Assembly (NCBI GenBank): GCA_023374025.1
Contig: SIJG01000052.1
Coordinates: 587,029 to 651,028, forward strand
Reading direction: 5' to 3'
DNA from: Heterodera schachtii
Taxonomy: Eukaryota > Nematoda > Chromadorea > Rhabditida > Heteroderidae
DNA length: 64,000 nt
The notes under the pieces were generated by a model. The model was not told the origin of the DNA. It did not search any database and saw only the letters and a program-made list of their open reading frames with translations. This document shows, piece after piece, positions 44,016 through 56,014 of this stretch. The position numbers and the translations under genes were made by a program. How positions within the stretch are numbered: position 1 is the first letter of the stretch; every line of letters begins with the position of its first letter.

Positions 44016-46475
44016 TCATTCGCAATTCACTCTCTCCACCCACACTTTTTCATGGTTTGAGTTGACCACCGAATACCCAAAGCCTCCTTTTATTCCTGAG
44101 CATGCCGCTCCGAATTCGCCTCCGACGTTAGCCGCCACCACCGCCCCCATAAAATTTGGGTAATTTCGTTTAATTCTTTCAATGGCTTCGCGCGTTGCCT
44201 CCGAAGGTGACTTTCCATAACGCATTTGTTCGACTGCCAAAAAACTGAACAAAAGCATAGTTTTGTTGTCCGTTTTGGCATTGCCTTGGCACAAATCGCA
44301 TCATCACATCGCCGTCCCCCGTGGCCACTGCTCCGCCGATTTCGTTGTCCACAAAAGCCCCGGCACCAACAATGGGCGCGTCCCCCACACGACTAAAAAC
44401 AAATTTAACGGATCATTTGCTATTATTGGGTTGCAATTGCTTACCCCGCTATTTTGTTCTTTGCGCCATTGGAAGAAGTGCCGGCCGCAACATTTCCCTC
44501 AGAATCGACCAAAACAATGCCAATTGTGTCGTGGTTCTTTGAGCCACCAAATGCTTCTTCTTCCTCTATCGAAATATTTTTTTTTTTTAATTTCATGCTG
44601 TTATGCCATACAAAACCGAATCCAATTGAATTATCGAGTTGTTCTGTTGGTGACAAAAAGTCGGCTCCGTCCGCTTCCCTCCAATTCGGTTTGTATGGGC
44701 CGCACTGCGAGTGGGGGTCGGGTTGAACATTCTGAAACATAGCCAAATAAGCAGTTTTTAAGGGCTAATTTTAACAGTGAAATATTAAAAAAAAAAAGAT
44801 TACCCTCCAAAAATTCGGTTGGCATTTCGCTTTTAGCCAATTTCGATGCATTTCCAACGATTCTTCGGTGGACAACGATTCCTCTTCAAAGCCCATTGCC
44901 AGTGCAAATTCTGTTGCTGTTTGTTTTGTGCTTTTTCCTCCTCAAATTGCCCAAGGGAAACCTTTCTCTCCGGCAAGCAAAGAATGTTCAGTGTAATTCA
45001 TCACAGCCCACGCGACCTTGGCGGCGCTTTTTATTCGACTAAATTAATTAATACTATTAATAATGCTTAATCAGACACGGAGTACTTTTCGGTTTTGTAT
45101 ACACACCTCAAAATTTTCAAAAATATGCCAACAAAAGATGCACTGAGTTTTTTGGTGGCACAAAAGGAATAATTTGTCCCAAGAAAATCTGAGGTTTTTT
45201 GCCATTTTAAGGGTAAATTATTACCTTTATGCGATCAAAAAACGTACATATTTTTAAAATTTTGATGTATGTATACAAAACCGAAAAGTAAAGACACGGT
45301 ACTGAAATACCCAACAAGTTCGGGACTGAAATGAACAGTCTGGATCCACCTCGTTTCGGCGCTCACGATTCGGCGCTCACGTTTCGGCGCGCACGTTTCG
45401 GCGCCAGCATATTTTTCCACTATAGCTTTCTCTAACTTTTTTCAATGTCATCCAAATCCAAAAATTTTGATATCGTTCGAAAGCTTAATATGTTTAGAAG
45501 CTTTTTCTAAGCTATTGCTTCACGATTAGACAAATACAAAAAAAGTTATACATGAAAATTGCGAAAAAGTCGAAATTTTCAAGTTTTTTCTCAATAAAAT
45601 TTTTCCAGGCTTGAAAAACTTTTCGTTTTTGATAAGGCTAATAGAGCATGTTAAGAGCTTTCGAATGATACCAAGATTGTTGGATTTGGATGCCAAAGAA
45701 AAAAGCTTAAGTGGAAAAACGAGCTGGCGCCGAAACGTGCGCACCGAATCGTGAGCGCCGAATCGTGAGCGCTGAAACGGGTGGGTCCCGAACAGTCTAA
45801 CCACGAATAATTAGAGGTATGTCGTGATTCATTTCTCCGGGGTTTTTTTCGGAAAGGCAGAAAACCCTAACTTTCCTTACTAAAATAACACACAAAATTC
45901 TACTTATTGTTAGGCATCTAAATACCTTACTGGCACTTGTTAATTATCTGTGTACAGATTTTTAAAATTTGCATTTTTTGGCTATAACTTTTTTCTTTGG
46001 CATCCAAATCCAACATTGTTCGTATCACTCGAAAGCTCTTCAGATGCTCTATTAGCCTTTCAAAAAATCTAAAAATTTTCTAGCCAGGAAAAAATATTAT
46101 TAAGAAAAACTTCAATTTCGATTATTTCGACTTTTTCGCAATTTTCACGTATAACTTTTTGGCAATTGTCTGATAGCGAAGCGATAGCTTAGAAATAGCT
46201 TCGAAACATGTTTAGCTTTCGAATGATACGAACAATGTTGGATTTGGATGCCAAAGAAAAAAGTTATAGCCAAAAAAATGCAAATTTTTGAAAATCTGTA
46301 CCCAGATAATTAACAAGTACCAAATTACTTTATAAGGTATTTCGGACCGTAGTTCCGCAACTGCCCCACTTTTATGCCCTGGGCCATCCATCACCAGCGC
46401 ATCCAAAGTCGTCTCGCCTCTTTCATCCGGAGACCCACCAAATCCAACAGTGCGATCGCATCGTCTTTTTTCACA
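44016..46475 (-). CDS. N4-(beta-N-acetylglucosaminyl)-L-asparaginase (5' incomplete)
   Basis: Exons are 46348-46475, 44962-45038, 44804-44916, 44445-44732, 44285-44392 and 44016-44244, joined in phase. The alpha subunit shows [59 protein letters not shown], and [20 protein letters not shown]. Autocleavage would occur before the nucleophilic Thr in [15 protein letters not shown]; the beta subunit continues [19 protein letters not shown] and [11 protein letters not shown]. This lysosomal Ntn-hydrolase releases GlcNAc from asparagine in glycoprotein breakdown. The exon with the signal peptide and TWPF region was not found upstream. The intron at 45039-46347 is long because it contains two hairpin elements. 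The intron after 44285 has a GC donor. An in-frame stretch around 44580-44630 rich in Lys may be a further small intron. Confidence 0.88.
45318..45805. repeat. Element with cggcgctcacgttt iterated ends
   Basis: The left arm repeats tttcggcgctcacgattcgg; the right arm near 45720-45800 repeats it inverted (gccgaatcgtgagcgcc). Outermost are cgggactgaaatgaacagtc and the inverted gtcccgaacagtc. Central AT-rich sequence shares aagctttcgaatgatacc-like words with the next hairpin. It is inside the glycosylasparaginase intron. Confidence 0.78.
45930..46325. repeat. Hairpin element in glycosylasparaginase intron
   Basis: Two arms of about 150 bases are inverted copies: acttgttaattatctgtgta to ggcatccaaatccaacattg, and the reverse complement ending ataattaacaagtacc. 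A related hairpin lies inside the element at 47828-49005 (48060-48345). Confidence 0.8.
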
Positions 46476-47442
46476 CTCAGAAAGTCCTTAATGCTTTTTT
46501 TCAAATTGGTAAATTTCTTTATTGCTCTGTCTCAGGTGCGGTCCCAGGGGGAGGGGTGCGGTGCGGGAGGTACGACCCCACCCCTGCCACTCTCCCCCGG
46601 AAGACGGAAATAAGGCTCGACTAGAAATTCAGGCAATGTGATTTTTAGAATCTGAGTTTAAATAATGATCAGCGCATTTTTTAAGCCTAGAAAAAATACC
46701 TACGAAATTTTTAATTTTTTTTCGTCGGGACACCAATTCTTGACCATTGCTGAAATTCATGGTAAAATAGGAATTTTTTGGTACCCCCCCTCCAAAACAC
46801 CATTTCAGTTTTCAGGGGCGGTATCCCTCCCATCCAAGCTTAAATCCTGCGACCGTCTCTGCTCTGTCTAATAAGCGAACCCTCAACAATTGCATTCAGA
46901 CGTCGGTATGACGAGGAAGTATTCCAACCGACAGGCCCTTGCCGGAAAATATCGAAAGCTGAAAACTCATTGATTTCTTTGAAAAAAAATTGGCGTGTAT
47001 GACGAACCCTTTTGGGCAGCCGCTTGGAAATCAAATGAATCCCAAGTTGAGACTCTACAAAGGAACAGTTTTATTATTGTGGAGATAATACTTACACAAG
47101 AGGAAACCCGATTGGATTTAAGTTGTTGGAATCTGAGTTATGGTCGCATTTACACCGGAAAAGGCCGAACAAAAAAAGGAGTTCAAAAAGGGTAAACTTT
47201 GCAAGTTGTCCTCGGAGAAGCATTTCTTGCTAGAGTGAGAAAATGAAAAATATGGCCTAGAGTCAAAAACATACAAACATGCCGTGGTGAGCCGAAGCGA
47301 AAAAAGTATGGATGTGCAGGTTTTGGAGGAAAGGGCCGTTTTAGTCCGGAAAAATTATCGAATTAATTAAATTTAATTATTTTAAATATATTTTTTATTA
47401 ATATTTCAAAATTGATTTTAAACAATACATACATATTAAAGG

Positions 47443-47452
47443 GCAATAAAAA
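47443..47452. repeat. Left target-site duplication of MULE
   Basis: gcaataaaaa directly before the MULE end; the same ten bases follow the other end at 50031-50040. The uninterrupted site (atgcaataaaccc) is present in element B near 57421. Confidence 0.85.
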
Positions 47453-47718
47453 GGGGCCAGGACGTTTTCGCGTGGCCGTTTTCGCGTGGGGTACGTTTTC
47501 GCGTGAGTGCCTGTTTACGACTGAAATTTTTTGTATATGTGCTGAACATTCATTTTTCGAATCCCGAACCCGAATTCGAAAAATTTTCTTTCTTTTTTTA
47601 TTTTTAGATTTTGAGGTTGGTACCTTCTTTAATAATTTGTCAGGGATGAACGAAAAAAATAAAATTTTATAAAAATTCAAAAATTTAACAAAAATAACAA
47701 AATCGGGAACAAACTAAG

Positions 47719-49811
47719 GACGCATTTCATAGTTTCGGGAAATACCAATGAGGAAATTGTTAACGTTTTCGAGATTCACATTGACATTTGCATAATTGTG
47801 ATCATTTTGGGTGAGAATGTTGTTATTCGTGGTGAGTCGAAGTGCAAAAAGTGCGAATGTGGGCGAAGTGCAAAAAGTGCGAATGAGTGGTGATCAGAAG
47901 GGGCGGGTCGTTTCAGTACCAAAGATTTATTCTAATGATTAATTATTATTTAAATTTATAATTGAATAATAAACTAATAATAATAAAAAATATATTTGGC
48001 TCTATTTCAGTTTACAAAACCACGAAAAATTGACATGACAATATAATAATTTGACAAATTTAAGGCACCGTAACTTTTTCAAGAAGCATCCAAATTAAAC
48101 ATTCTTGGTACCATTTGATAGCTTAAAGTGTTCCATTATTTGCCTTTAAAATTTCAAAAAATTTCGTTAAGTTTCAAAGAAGTTGTGATCAAAAAAATTT
48201 ACCAAATAAATTTATGAAAATTACAAGCTACAACTTTTTTGAAACACAATGAAATTTTTTGAAATTTTACAGGTAAATAGAGGACACTTAGAGCTATCAA
48301 AGGATACCAAGATTGTTTAATTTGGATTCTTCTACAAAAAGTTATGGCACTGATCAAAAATTGATCATTTTTATGGTGATCAATTATTCAACCAAGTATA
48401 ACTTTCCATATACAAATCGTAGAACCACCTTCCATATACAAATCGTAGAACCACCATTCCAAAAACAATTCGGTAGAAAATTTTGTGCTCTTTCCAGTGG
48501 GCTTGCCCATTTCTCTAGAAAAAAATTCCCAGCCCCCTAGGGATTTCCAAAATTCCCCGATTTTCAGTGTAATTTGGGTGTCCCGTTCACTAGGAAGGAG
48601 TGATCTGATCAAGTTGTTGTAAGATACTTTTTTGATCAGCACCAAAAGTTATGCAAGCATGAATTATTTCAAGTTTTTAAATGAACTATAAGATAGTTTT
48701 TCAGGTTTGAGTCAAGACTTTTTTGGGGCACTGTATTTCTCTCACAAAAATGTAATTTGTTTGGGAAATATTAAATATAAATCGAAATTATAATTATGGC
48801 CATCAAATATAATTAATAGATTCAAATAGTTATATTATAAATTAATTAAAATCATTATTCGGTACTGAAATGACTCGCCCCTTCTGATCACCACTCATTC
48901 GCACTTTTTGCACTTCGACCACATTCGCACTTTTTGCACTTCGACCACATTCGCACTTTTTGCACTTCGCCCACATTCGCACTTTTTGCACTTCGACACA
49001 GTACCTTGTTATTGATATCGTTATAACGGTGGACGAGTCGGAGAATCCGTGCGTCGGCATTGCGATACTTCATTTTCTTTAGTGGTGCGGTTTCTCCCAT
49101 CACACAATGTGATATTTCAGCATCAATCGTCTTCTGCACACATCTGATCGTGTCAATGAATCGCCAATTGTTGGATGCGTGCAATTAAATTGCCGCTGAA
49201 GTTTGCGATGGAATGCTTCGGCGAAGTTGTTGGTCCGGTCAGCACCATCCAAGGTGCGCTGATGAACACTCCATTCGTGTGGGTCGAACAGAGGCACCGT
49301 CATTGCACCATTGAACCACGGTTTGCCCGTGTAATTGTCCAAAAACCTAGAAAACACATTTCGTCTGAAAAGTTCCATCAAAATCTCACCAATTAAAAAT
49401 TCCGTGAAGTTGTGCAGGAAGCTGTGCTTGAATGGCATTCAAGCCCGCTTGAAGGTGGTGAACAGGTAGGAAGGCCAAGGAAGTGATCATTTTTGACTTT
49501 TCGGCAAAAATGGGATCAGTGTTGTAAACCTTAATGAGTTTCAATGTGATTGAATGCACGAATGGACTCCGACCACCTTCTGCACAACGTTATGCAAATC
49601 CGTGTGCAAACGTCCTGAGTTATAGAAAACAAACTTGAAATTTAAAACAATACATTTCCTCACCCTTGCATTTGTCTGCCGGCCCATGAAACTCACATCG
49701 CCAAAATTTCTTAAGCCCATCTGCGCTAAATTGGTCGAAAACGTAGAGCGCACCGTCATGTTCCAACTTAACTTTGTTTCGTTTTGTTTTAATTTGTTGC
49801 TGCTGGTTCAT
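47719..49811 (-). pseudogene. FLYWCH-MULE transposase remnant, disrupted
   Basis: Minus strand, starting at 49811. A FLYWCH zinc-finger-like region comes first (KVKLEHDGALYVFD, FWRCEFHGPADKCKG, LHTDLHNVVQKVVGVHS). The DDE catalytic core that should follow is missing. The C-terminal MULE region is present (SLAFLPVHHLQAGLN, FDPHEWSVHQRTLDGADRTN, NNFAEAFHRKLQRQF) but a one-base frame change at about 49172 follows CTHPTIG. The reading then continues FIDTIRCVQKTIDAEISHC to HRYNDINN, is cut by element A, and resumes at 47827 with NNNILTQNDHNYANVNV to a stop near 47719. It is therefore a non-autonomous, decayed copy: core deletion, frameshift and insertion. Confidence 0.85.
47828..49005. mobile_element. 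Element A, cgaagtgcaaaaagtgcgaa iterated ends
   Basis: The ends are inverted tandem copies of a ~20-base word, cgaagtgcaaaaagtgcgaa followed by tgtgg, then atcagaaggggcgggtcgtt on the left and its complement on the right. TTGTTATT flanks both sides (47820-47827 and 49006-49013), an 8-base target duplication. The interior is AT-rich with a hairpin at 48060-48345 and has no coding potential. It splits the transposase reading frame. Confidence 0.9.
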
Positions 49812-50030
49812 ATTGTAATAATTTAAAAAGTCTTAATAAATTTATCAAATTCACTTAATTATAAAATGAATTAAAACACGAAAGAAAATAAGAGTCAAAC
49901 AAATTTTGGTAAAATATAGTGTGGGTAATGAATTCTCTTTTATATGCAACCACGCGAAAACGGCCACGCGAAAACGACCCTCACGCGAAAACGGCCACGC
50001 GAAAACAGCCACGCGAAAACGACCCCGACC

Positions 50031-50040
50031 GCAATAAAAA
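50031..50040. repeat. Right target-site duplication of MULE
   Basis: gcaataaaaa, identical to 47443-47452. Confidence 0.85.
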
Positions 50041-50368
50041 TCAAATTACCTGTAACTATTTATTCAATTGCATTTTTCTTTTATACATAGTTGTGGACCG
50101 GACCTGGCGTGGGAGAAAGCTCGTGAAGAATTGGACTAGACTTTTTCTTGACCGCATTGGTCTGGGTTCCGGATCAGGGACTTTTCTGATGCCCCGAATG
50201 GGGTCCGGTGGGCCTCGGTTCCAGAGGCCGGACAGTTAAATTTTATTTTTTTTTAAATATATTTATTAGGTGTAAAAAAGAAATGTTATTTTTTTTATAT
50301 TCCTTTTAATTTAAAGGAAAAAACAAAAAAAACAACAACAAAAAAATTATAGATTCCTGGCGCAGCGT

Positions 50369-50934
50369 TTCCAGGGCTCGGATCTGTCCTTATTTATCAG
50401 ATTTGTCCTGATTTGGAGGGTCCCAAATCTGATAAAATTAAAATGTCTTGATTTGTCAGATTTGTCCTGATTTGGAGGTAACAATCAAAATTTGTCCTGA
50501 TTTCTTAAAAGGCACCGCCTGACCCTAAAAATCCTTTGTTTTCATAAAAATTGGCTCAAAATATTGGACAATTTTTGGACCAAATCTCTTAACAATTATA
50601 CACAAATTTTCAAAAAATTTCCCCGGGCCTTCCGCCCCGCTTGTTCCCCAAAAGTCATTGAAAAAATGCGCCGCAAAAAAAAATTCTTAAAAATCTGATT
50701 TTTTTTTTTGAGCCCGATAGCATTTTAATGTAAGATTTGCTTATTTCCTCCCCAAAATTGTTAAAAATGATCATTGGAGGCGAAAATACGAAATTTGATA
50801 CTATATTTAATCTATTAAATTGATAAACAAGTAATTTTAAGCTATTTTGCAAAATGCCCTGATTTCGACCGCAAAATCTGATTTTTTGGGCCCGATGTCC
50901 TGATTTTGAAAAAGTTTCGATCCAAGCCCTGGTT
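50369..50934. repeat. Element with tgtcctgatttgg iterated ends
   Basis: Left end ccagggctcggatctgtcc and right end gatccaagccctgg are inverted. The arms repeat tgatttgtcctgatttgg. The centre has a caccgcctgaccc stretch and aaaaaatttccccgg like the GC-hairpin repeats. Confidence 0.75.
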
Positions 50935-50999
50935 TATATACCTACATGGTAACGAAATGAAATGCATAAGTGTTTCAAGAAAAGATCGTTTACACCTTT

Positions 51000-51320
51000 T
51001 TTAGACTAAAATCGAAATTCGAAAAATTGAATTTTCAACTTTTTGTTCGAATTCGGGTCCGGGGTTCGAAATGGGTTGAAATTTAGTCAGATTCGGATTC
51101 TCCGACCCTTAAAACCCCCTAATATTACCGAAATTTTCTCGAAAAAAAATTTCAAAAATTTTATTTTTCGAAAAAGGGGGACTACCACCGGTACTATTAC
51201 CGCCGGGCTAATCGCTTTCCCCATCCCCCTAGGAATTTTTTTTTTTCGAAATTTCCCTTCCCGATTTTCAGTGTATTTTGGGGTGTACCGGTCACCATAA
51301 AGGAGTGATCTGATCTAGTT
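51000..51320. repeat. Hairpin-MITE fragment
   Basis: The words ttgttcgaattcgggtccgg and ggttcgaaatgggttgaaat match the arms of 3365-3750; ccaccggtactattaccgcc follows. Only one arm is clear. Confidence 0.55.
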
Positions 51321-51595
51321 GTGTAAAAGACTTTGTTAATGAATTATTTCAGGTTTTTAAATGAACTAAGATGGGTTTTCACGTTTGTCCCAAGAATTTT
51401 TTGCACCATTTTTTGAGCACTTTTGCCTTTCACATCAACAACTCATTCAGTTTTTGTTTAATAAAAGCAGAGTTTGTTTGTTTTTTTTGCCAATTTTCGC
51501 ATTTTTGTCCCATGACTTTTTTTTTTGGTGTGATCAAACCCACTTTTACTGGTTTTGGTTTTCTTAAGCATTGTAATTTTCAAAAATAAGTAATG

Positions 51596-51780
51596 CGGAG
51601 GATCCCGCGGTGTCCCGCACAAAAAAAAAACAAATTTGCGGATACCGCTGCGGGATTGGAACTCAAGATTTTTGCGAGACGGGGTCCAGCGGGATTAATC
51701 CCGAAAATTTCCAAAAAATGTTAGATTGCGGACTGGCGTCCGCAAAACCCGCGCGGGATTCCATCCCGCGCCGGGTTCTA
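51596..51780. repeat. gcgggat-word element fragment
   Basis: Repeated gcgggatt / aatcccg words like those of 60893-61766. It is upstream of the COX6C-like gene. Confidence 0.6.
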
Positions 51781-51987
51781 GTTAGTATTTGTGAATTTTT
51801 TGAACATGTTTTAGTCTATGTATAACATGGTCCGAAAGTTCAAAATTTCCATACTAATTCCTATGTAAAAAAAGTTCAAAACATAGGTTGGTCGGTTAAT
51901 TGTTAATTAGGCTTCATAATATTGAAAACCCGTTTCCGATTATGTTTAAAAGGCTTTATGGATTTAGATCTATAAGTGCAATCAAAC

Positions 51988-53001
51988 ATGTCAGCACCCG
52001 CTGCAAAGTTACCCCGCCCTCCAGAGCACATGCTGCGTTATATGGCTCACATCCGGGCCAAGTCTCTTGTTTTCTGTGCGATGGGGGTCAGTAGTCTCAT
52101 TGGCCTTTCCTTTTACTTCTTTTACGTCGAAGTTCGTCGCAAGGCATATATGGAATTTGGGAAGTATGTTTTGTTTTGTTTTGTTTTACATTTACAATGA
52201 GTTTGTTTTATTTTTTTAGAAATTACAACCCATACCAGAGAATGCGTGAAATTTGCGAGTATCCCGTCAAGTACATGCATTCCTGCCCTTCTGAGCTGGC
52301 CAAGCGCCTCGAAGAGAAGGTTTGAATTGTTAATATAATAAACTCTGCTACATTTCCTACAATTATTCTAGAATTTTTACACAATTAGAATGCCTTAAAT
52401 CCATCAAAATTAATCTAAACTGAAGTTTTTGCCTCATTTTGATGTTTTCATTGAAAATTATTACTTGCCAAAAAGTCACAGCTATGATAAAACCATAGAT
52501 TAGACAATTTCATATGACAAAGGCATTTTTGCTGGAATTTTCGTTTTTTGTAAAAATCCTATTCCCGGCCGGGATCCCGCCCCTAAAATAACACCCGGTA
52601 TTTGGATCCCTACAAATTGGGTTTGAATCCAGGGGTCGGAACCCAAACCTTGGAAAAACCGGAACCTGAAATATCCTTAATTTTTTAGTTGTCACTGAAT
52701 TCCAATATGACATCCATTTTGACAAGAGCCCGGACTCGAATTCGAACTAAAAAATTTTTCGAAGTTTTCCTTTCTTAAGTTTTAATTTAACTTAACTTAA
52801 TTTTCCTGCGGGGCTGCAATTCTACCGAATTTTACCAAACCTGAAAACCCATGAAATAAATCACTTTTATTTTTATTCCAAATTTAGGGAGTGCTCATTG
52901 GTGACCGCGACTATTCCATCCCATTGGACGACGTTGTGCCTGAAAGCCGGAAGAAGGAGTTCATGATGGCGAATGCGTTCGAACGTTTTATGAACCGTTA
53001 G
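51988..53001 (+). CDS. cox-6C: Cytochrome c oxidase subunit 6C-like protein
   Basis: Three exons, 51988-52163, 52220-52319 and 52888-53001, join in phase to 129 residues. One transmembrane helix (SLVFCAMGVSSLIGLSFYFF) is followed by YVEVRRKAYMEFGKNYNPYQ, the conserved RRKAY..F..NY motif of COX6C. The extended C-terminus (YPVKYMHSCPSELAKRLEEK and later DYSIPLDDVVPESRKKEF) is longer than in mammals and, to my knowledge, is seen in nematode versions. It is an accessory subunit of complex IV in the inner mitochondrial membrane. The start is the ATG at 51988. Intron 2 (52320-52887) contains degraded repeat fragments such as gagcccggactcgaattcga near 52725. Confidence 0.86.
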
Positions 53002-53528
53002 GCAATTAAGTCAGGTGATCGGAATGTTGACATTAGGATGGATTTAGCACAATTAAAGATGCTTTCTTTCGAGTTGTAAATCATTCGTTCCTTTACACAT
53101 AAACTGAAAATCCCTCTGGGAGATCGTTGAATCACAAAACATAAACAGTGAACCGAGAAAAACCGATGATCACAAACATAAGTAAAATTTTTGCCACATA
53201 TTCTGTGGCATATTTCAAATTGACTAAAAGTTTTTTTTTTATTTCTCAATTTTTAGGTAGGATTGATTAACTGAAAAAACTATCAGATTCGGTCAAATTT
53301 AGTATTTACATAGGGAAAAGCGGAAGCGAATGTGTTGGCGTAAATTCTCCGAAGTCTACTTTTCATTTCCGTCCTTTTAAATGAGCCAACATTTATATTA
53401 TAAATAAAATTTATTCGAATGAAATATTTGGCTGGAATTTGATAATGGTCGTCCTTGTTATTATTATGGTGTTCTTTGTGTTACTATGCTTCTCATTGTC
53501 AACTTCTGTCGTTCTTTCGTCCGCTTTT

Positions 53529-56014
53529 TCATTGTCCGATTCCCCTGTCATCGATTTCGATGTTATACCGCAATTGTTTAGCAGAGAACCACGAGTAATA
53601 GTTGTCGAATTCGATTATGTCTGAAGGGACAGACACAAAAAGCCAATTCTTCCGATTTCTCATCGCTTACATCGGCCCGACTGCTCACAAAGGAGGGAAC
53701 CCGAAATGGGCACTTGGGAACATTCCAATCGAATGTAACTGAAGAAAATTGGGGAGGCGTGGGAAAAGCGCATCGGAGGGAAAGAAAAAAAAGGGTGGGG
53801 GGAGGGCAATCCCGTGGAAAAACGGAAAAAAAAAGGAGGGGGAATCTTACGGAAAAACGCAGTCCATCTCCGTCAGATTGTTGGCATTGCCCGAGGGGTC
53901 GAAGTACACCGCAAAACCGATGTCCTCCTCCTCGGTGAGGTATTGCCAACTGAATCAGTCATGTTTCTCTCTCTCTCTAACTCGTCTCTCTCTTTTCTCT
54001 GGGCTCTCTCTCTCTCTCCTTGTCTCCTTCTTTCACTCTCCCTTTTCTCTCTTCGTCTTTCTCTCCCTCTCTCTATTCTCCTTCATATTTCTTTCTCTCT
54101 CCCCCTCTCTCTCTCTCCGTCTTTCTCTCCCTCTCTCTATTCTCCTTCCCTTTCTCACTCTCTCTCTTTCCGGCACTTCCCCCCCCCCCGCGTTCTCACC
54201 CAATGCGCGTGTTCGCCTTCACTTTCAGCTCAATCAGGTGTTTGTCGCCCGCGTAGACGGTGGTCAACTGGTCATAGTCGGGCATTGCTTGGGAAGGGTC
54301 GACAAAAAACGAGTCGGGGACGGGGCCGAGGCCGTAGCGGATTTTGGAGGGGCACCTTTTGGGCGACGGATTAGCCTCGGATTGGTCGCCCACTCACTTT
54401 GGGTCTCCGTTAGGGTCCATCATCCGACCGCCCCAATGGACAGGCCAAGCATCCAAATTCTGAGGAACACAATTTTGGAGGCCAAAGAAGCCCCGGCCGA
54501 TCACTCACCACGTATTTGCTTAAGGCGGACTGCCACCCCTCCTCAGAAGGCATTTCGATCATCGATTTGATGGCATTTGACAGAAAGGGCGTCATCGAAT
54601 TGAACGCAATTCTCCCCTAAACAAAAGGGACCACAAAAAATGCCGAGCGATGCAATGAACGGACGACGGACCATTTCGGGTGCTCGAATTACGAGGATTT
54701 TTCGCAGAACGAGGGGGAAATGCTCCTGGAAGAGGAGGACGAGGGTGGTGAAGGAAGAGGCGAACTGCTTGGAGGAGTAGTGGGCCGAAGAAATGTGGTC
54801 CAAGTCGAACACGAGCATCATCTGCTCGAAGGGTCGGCCCGTCTGAAGGGACAGAGAAAAGGGAAAAGCGACGGACGGAGCACCGATGGCCAATGGCACC
54901 AAAAGCACCGATGGCCAATGGCACCAAAAGCACCGATGGCCAATGGTACCGATGGCCAATGGCACCGATGGCCAATCGCACCGATGGCCAATGGCTAATG
55001 GCACCGATGGCCAATGACTAATGGCACCGATGGCCAATGGCATCGATTTCCAATTCGTTACCTGCAGGGCGCGTTCCCTGCACAATGTGATGCCTTTCTC
55101 AATCGCCGCGAGCGAAAATTTGATGTAATCCTTCGATTGGACAGATCGCAACATCCCTTGACAAAGTCGGGATGATTACTCAGCCATTGTTCTCCCGTGG
55201 TGCATCGATTTGTCTCTAATGCACTTTTAAGCCCAAACATCGCTACGTTCTAAAAGCATCCCATCATTGCCCTCCCCAACCATTCGCTTTTCCATCAAAG
55301 TTTTTGTGCTTGCGGATAGAAGTGAAGAAGAGAGTGGGGGGGGGGGGGGGGAAGGGGGGAGGGAGAAGCCAAAGGAAAAGCGAATACATCGCAATGCCCA
55401 AAAAGCAATGATAAAGAAAGCATTGATTTGGAATAATGGGACCAATTAAGCATGTTAGGCATCCTTTTCGGCATTGTGCACCTTCTACGTCCGTATTTCC
55501 GAGCAGAGACATCAGAATGGGATTGCCGTCGTGGTCAGAGAGGAAGCCGTAGCCGCAGTATTTTTCCAAAATCTGCGTAAGATTGTCCGAATGCACTTTG
55601 ACTGAGTGTGTATCGGGACTCACTTCCGGCGCTTCCCAATTTTCAATTTTGTCCAGTCCCCATGCTTTTCGGAACACCAAATCCTTCCGAATGCTCTGAG
55701 GGAAGACCTTTTAAGCGTTTTCCCCCCTAAGCCCTCACATCGGCCGCCTCGTCAAATTTGCCTTCCTTTGACCTCAGCCATCTGAGAAGATAAGCTTCGT
55801 CCACCTCTTGCTTCAGAAGCTGTGTCTCCAAAATTTGGCGTAAGTCGTTTATCTGATGTTGTTCAATTTCGCTGATCGGCTGACAACAATTCAAATGGGA
55901 GGAGTTGGACAGATCATCCGACTCATCGGCGGCGGGGATTGCCGGCTGACAGGAAAAGACACTCTTTTGCTGTTCTGCCAGAATGCTCGCTGATTGGATT
56001 TTGCTTTTAGGCAT
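53529..56014 (-). CDS. CRAL-TRIO (Sec14-like) and GOLD domain protein
   Basis: Eleven exons join in phase: 55739-56014, 55624-55707, 55482-55572, 55062-55156, 54672-54842, 54509-54616, 54398-54459, 54200-54355, 53851-53949, 53671-53738 and 53529-53620 (433 residues). The CRAL-TRIO N region reads DEAYLLRWLRSKEGKFDEAA. The lipid-binding domain shows KYCGYGFLSDHDGNPILMSL, SVQSKDYIKFSLAAIEKGIT, QMMLVFDLDHISSAHYSSKQ, and GRIAFNSMTPFLSNAIKSMI. The GOLD domain follows: HLIELKVKANTRIGWQYLTE, DIGFAVYF, CSQVPISGSLLCEQSGRY, IIEFDNYYSWFSAKQL. Members bind small hydrophobic lipids and move them between membranes; this matches the nematode CTG (CRAL-TRIO/GOLD) group and vertebrate SEC14L. The substrate is unknown. 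Intron 4 contains a minisatellite. Confidence 0.92.
53960..54185. repeat. CT-rich tract in CRAL-TRIO/GOLD intron
   Basis: A (CT)n-like sequence with tctctctctattctccttc repeats and a C run at 54180. The intron lies between exons 8 and 9. Confidence 0.8.
54885..55045. repeat. Minisatellite of caccgatggccaatgg
   Basis: About nine imperfect 16-21-base copies in intron 4 of the CRAL-TRIO/GOLD gene. Confidence 0.9.

Larger units (their letters stand above)
47453..50030 (-). mobile_element. Mutator-like element with FLYWCH/MULE transposase
   Basis: The ends are inverted repeats made of iterated cgttttcgcgtgg words: left ggggccaggacgttttcgcg, right the complement ending gcgaaaacgaccccgacc. A 10-base target duplication flanks it, within the 8-11 base range typical of Mutator-like elements. 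Inside, on the minus strand, are transposase remnants. Another element (47828-49005) is inserted in the transposase 3' part. Confidence 0.88.
47284..50230. mobile_element. Repeat element C, host of the MULE insertion
   Basis: The left part (gtggtgagccgaagcgaaaa, then gtatggatgtgcagg and gaaagggccgttttagt) and the part after 50041 (tcaaattacctgtaactatt and cttgaccgcattggtctggg) both match element B at 57283-58022 in order. Between them lies a Mutator-like element. The right end is degraded and not defined. Confidence 0.7.

Noticed and set aside
46840..47034. Minus-strand frame with RRLNAIVEGSLIR, considered as the missing first exon of glycosylasparaginase
   Set aside because: It resembles the family's ALDAVVEGC only weakly, lacks the following Cys, and has no donor in the right phase.
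53749..54570. Plus-strand open frame of 273 residues
   Set aside because: It runs antisense to the CRAL-TRIO/GOLD exons and through a CT-rich intron. The minus strand has the domain motifs and phase-consistent splice sites.
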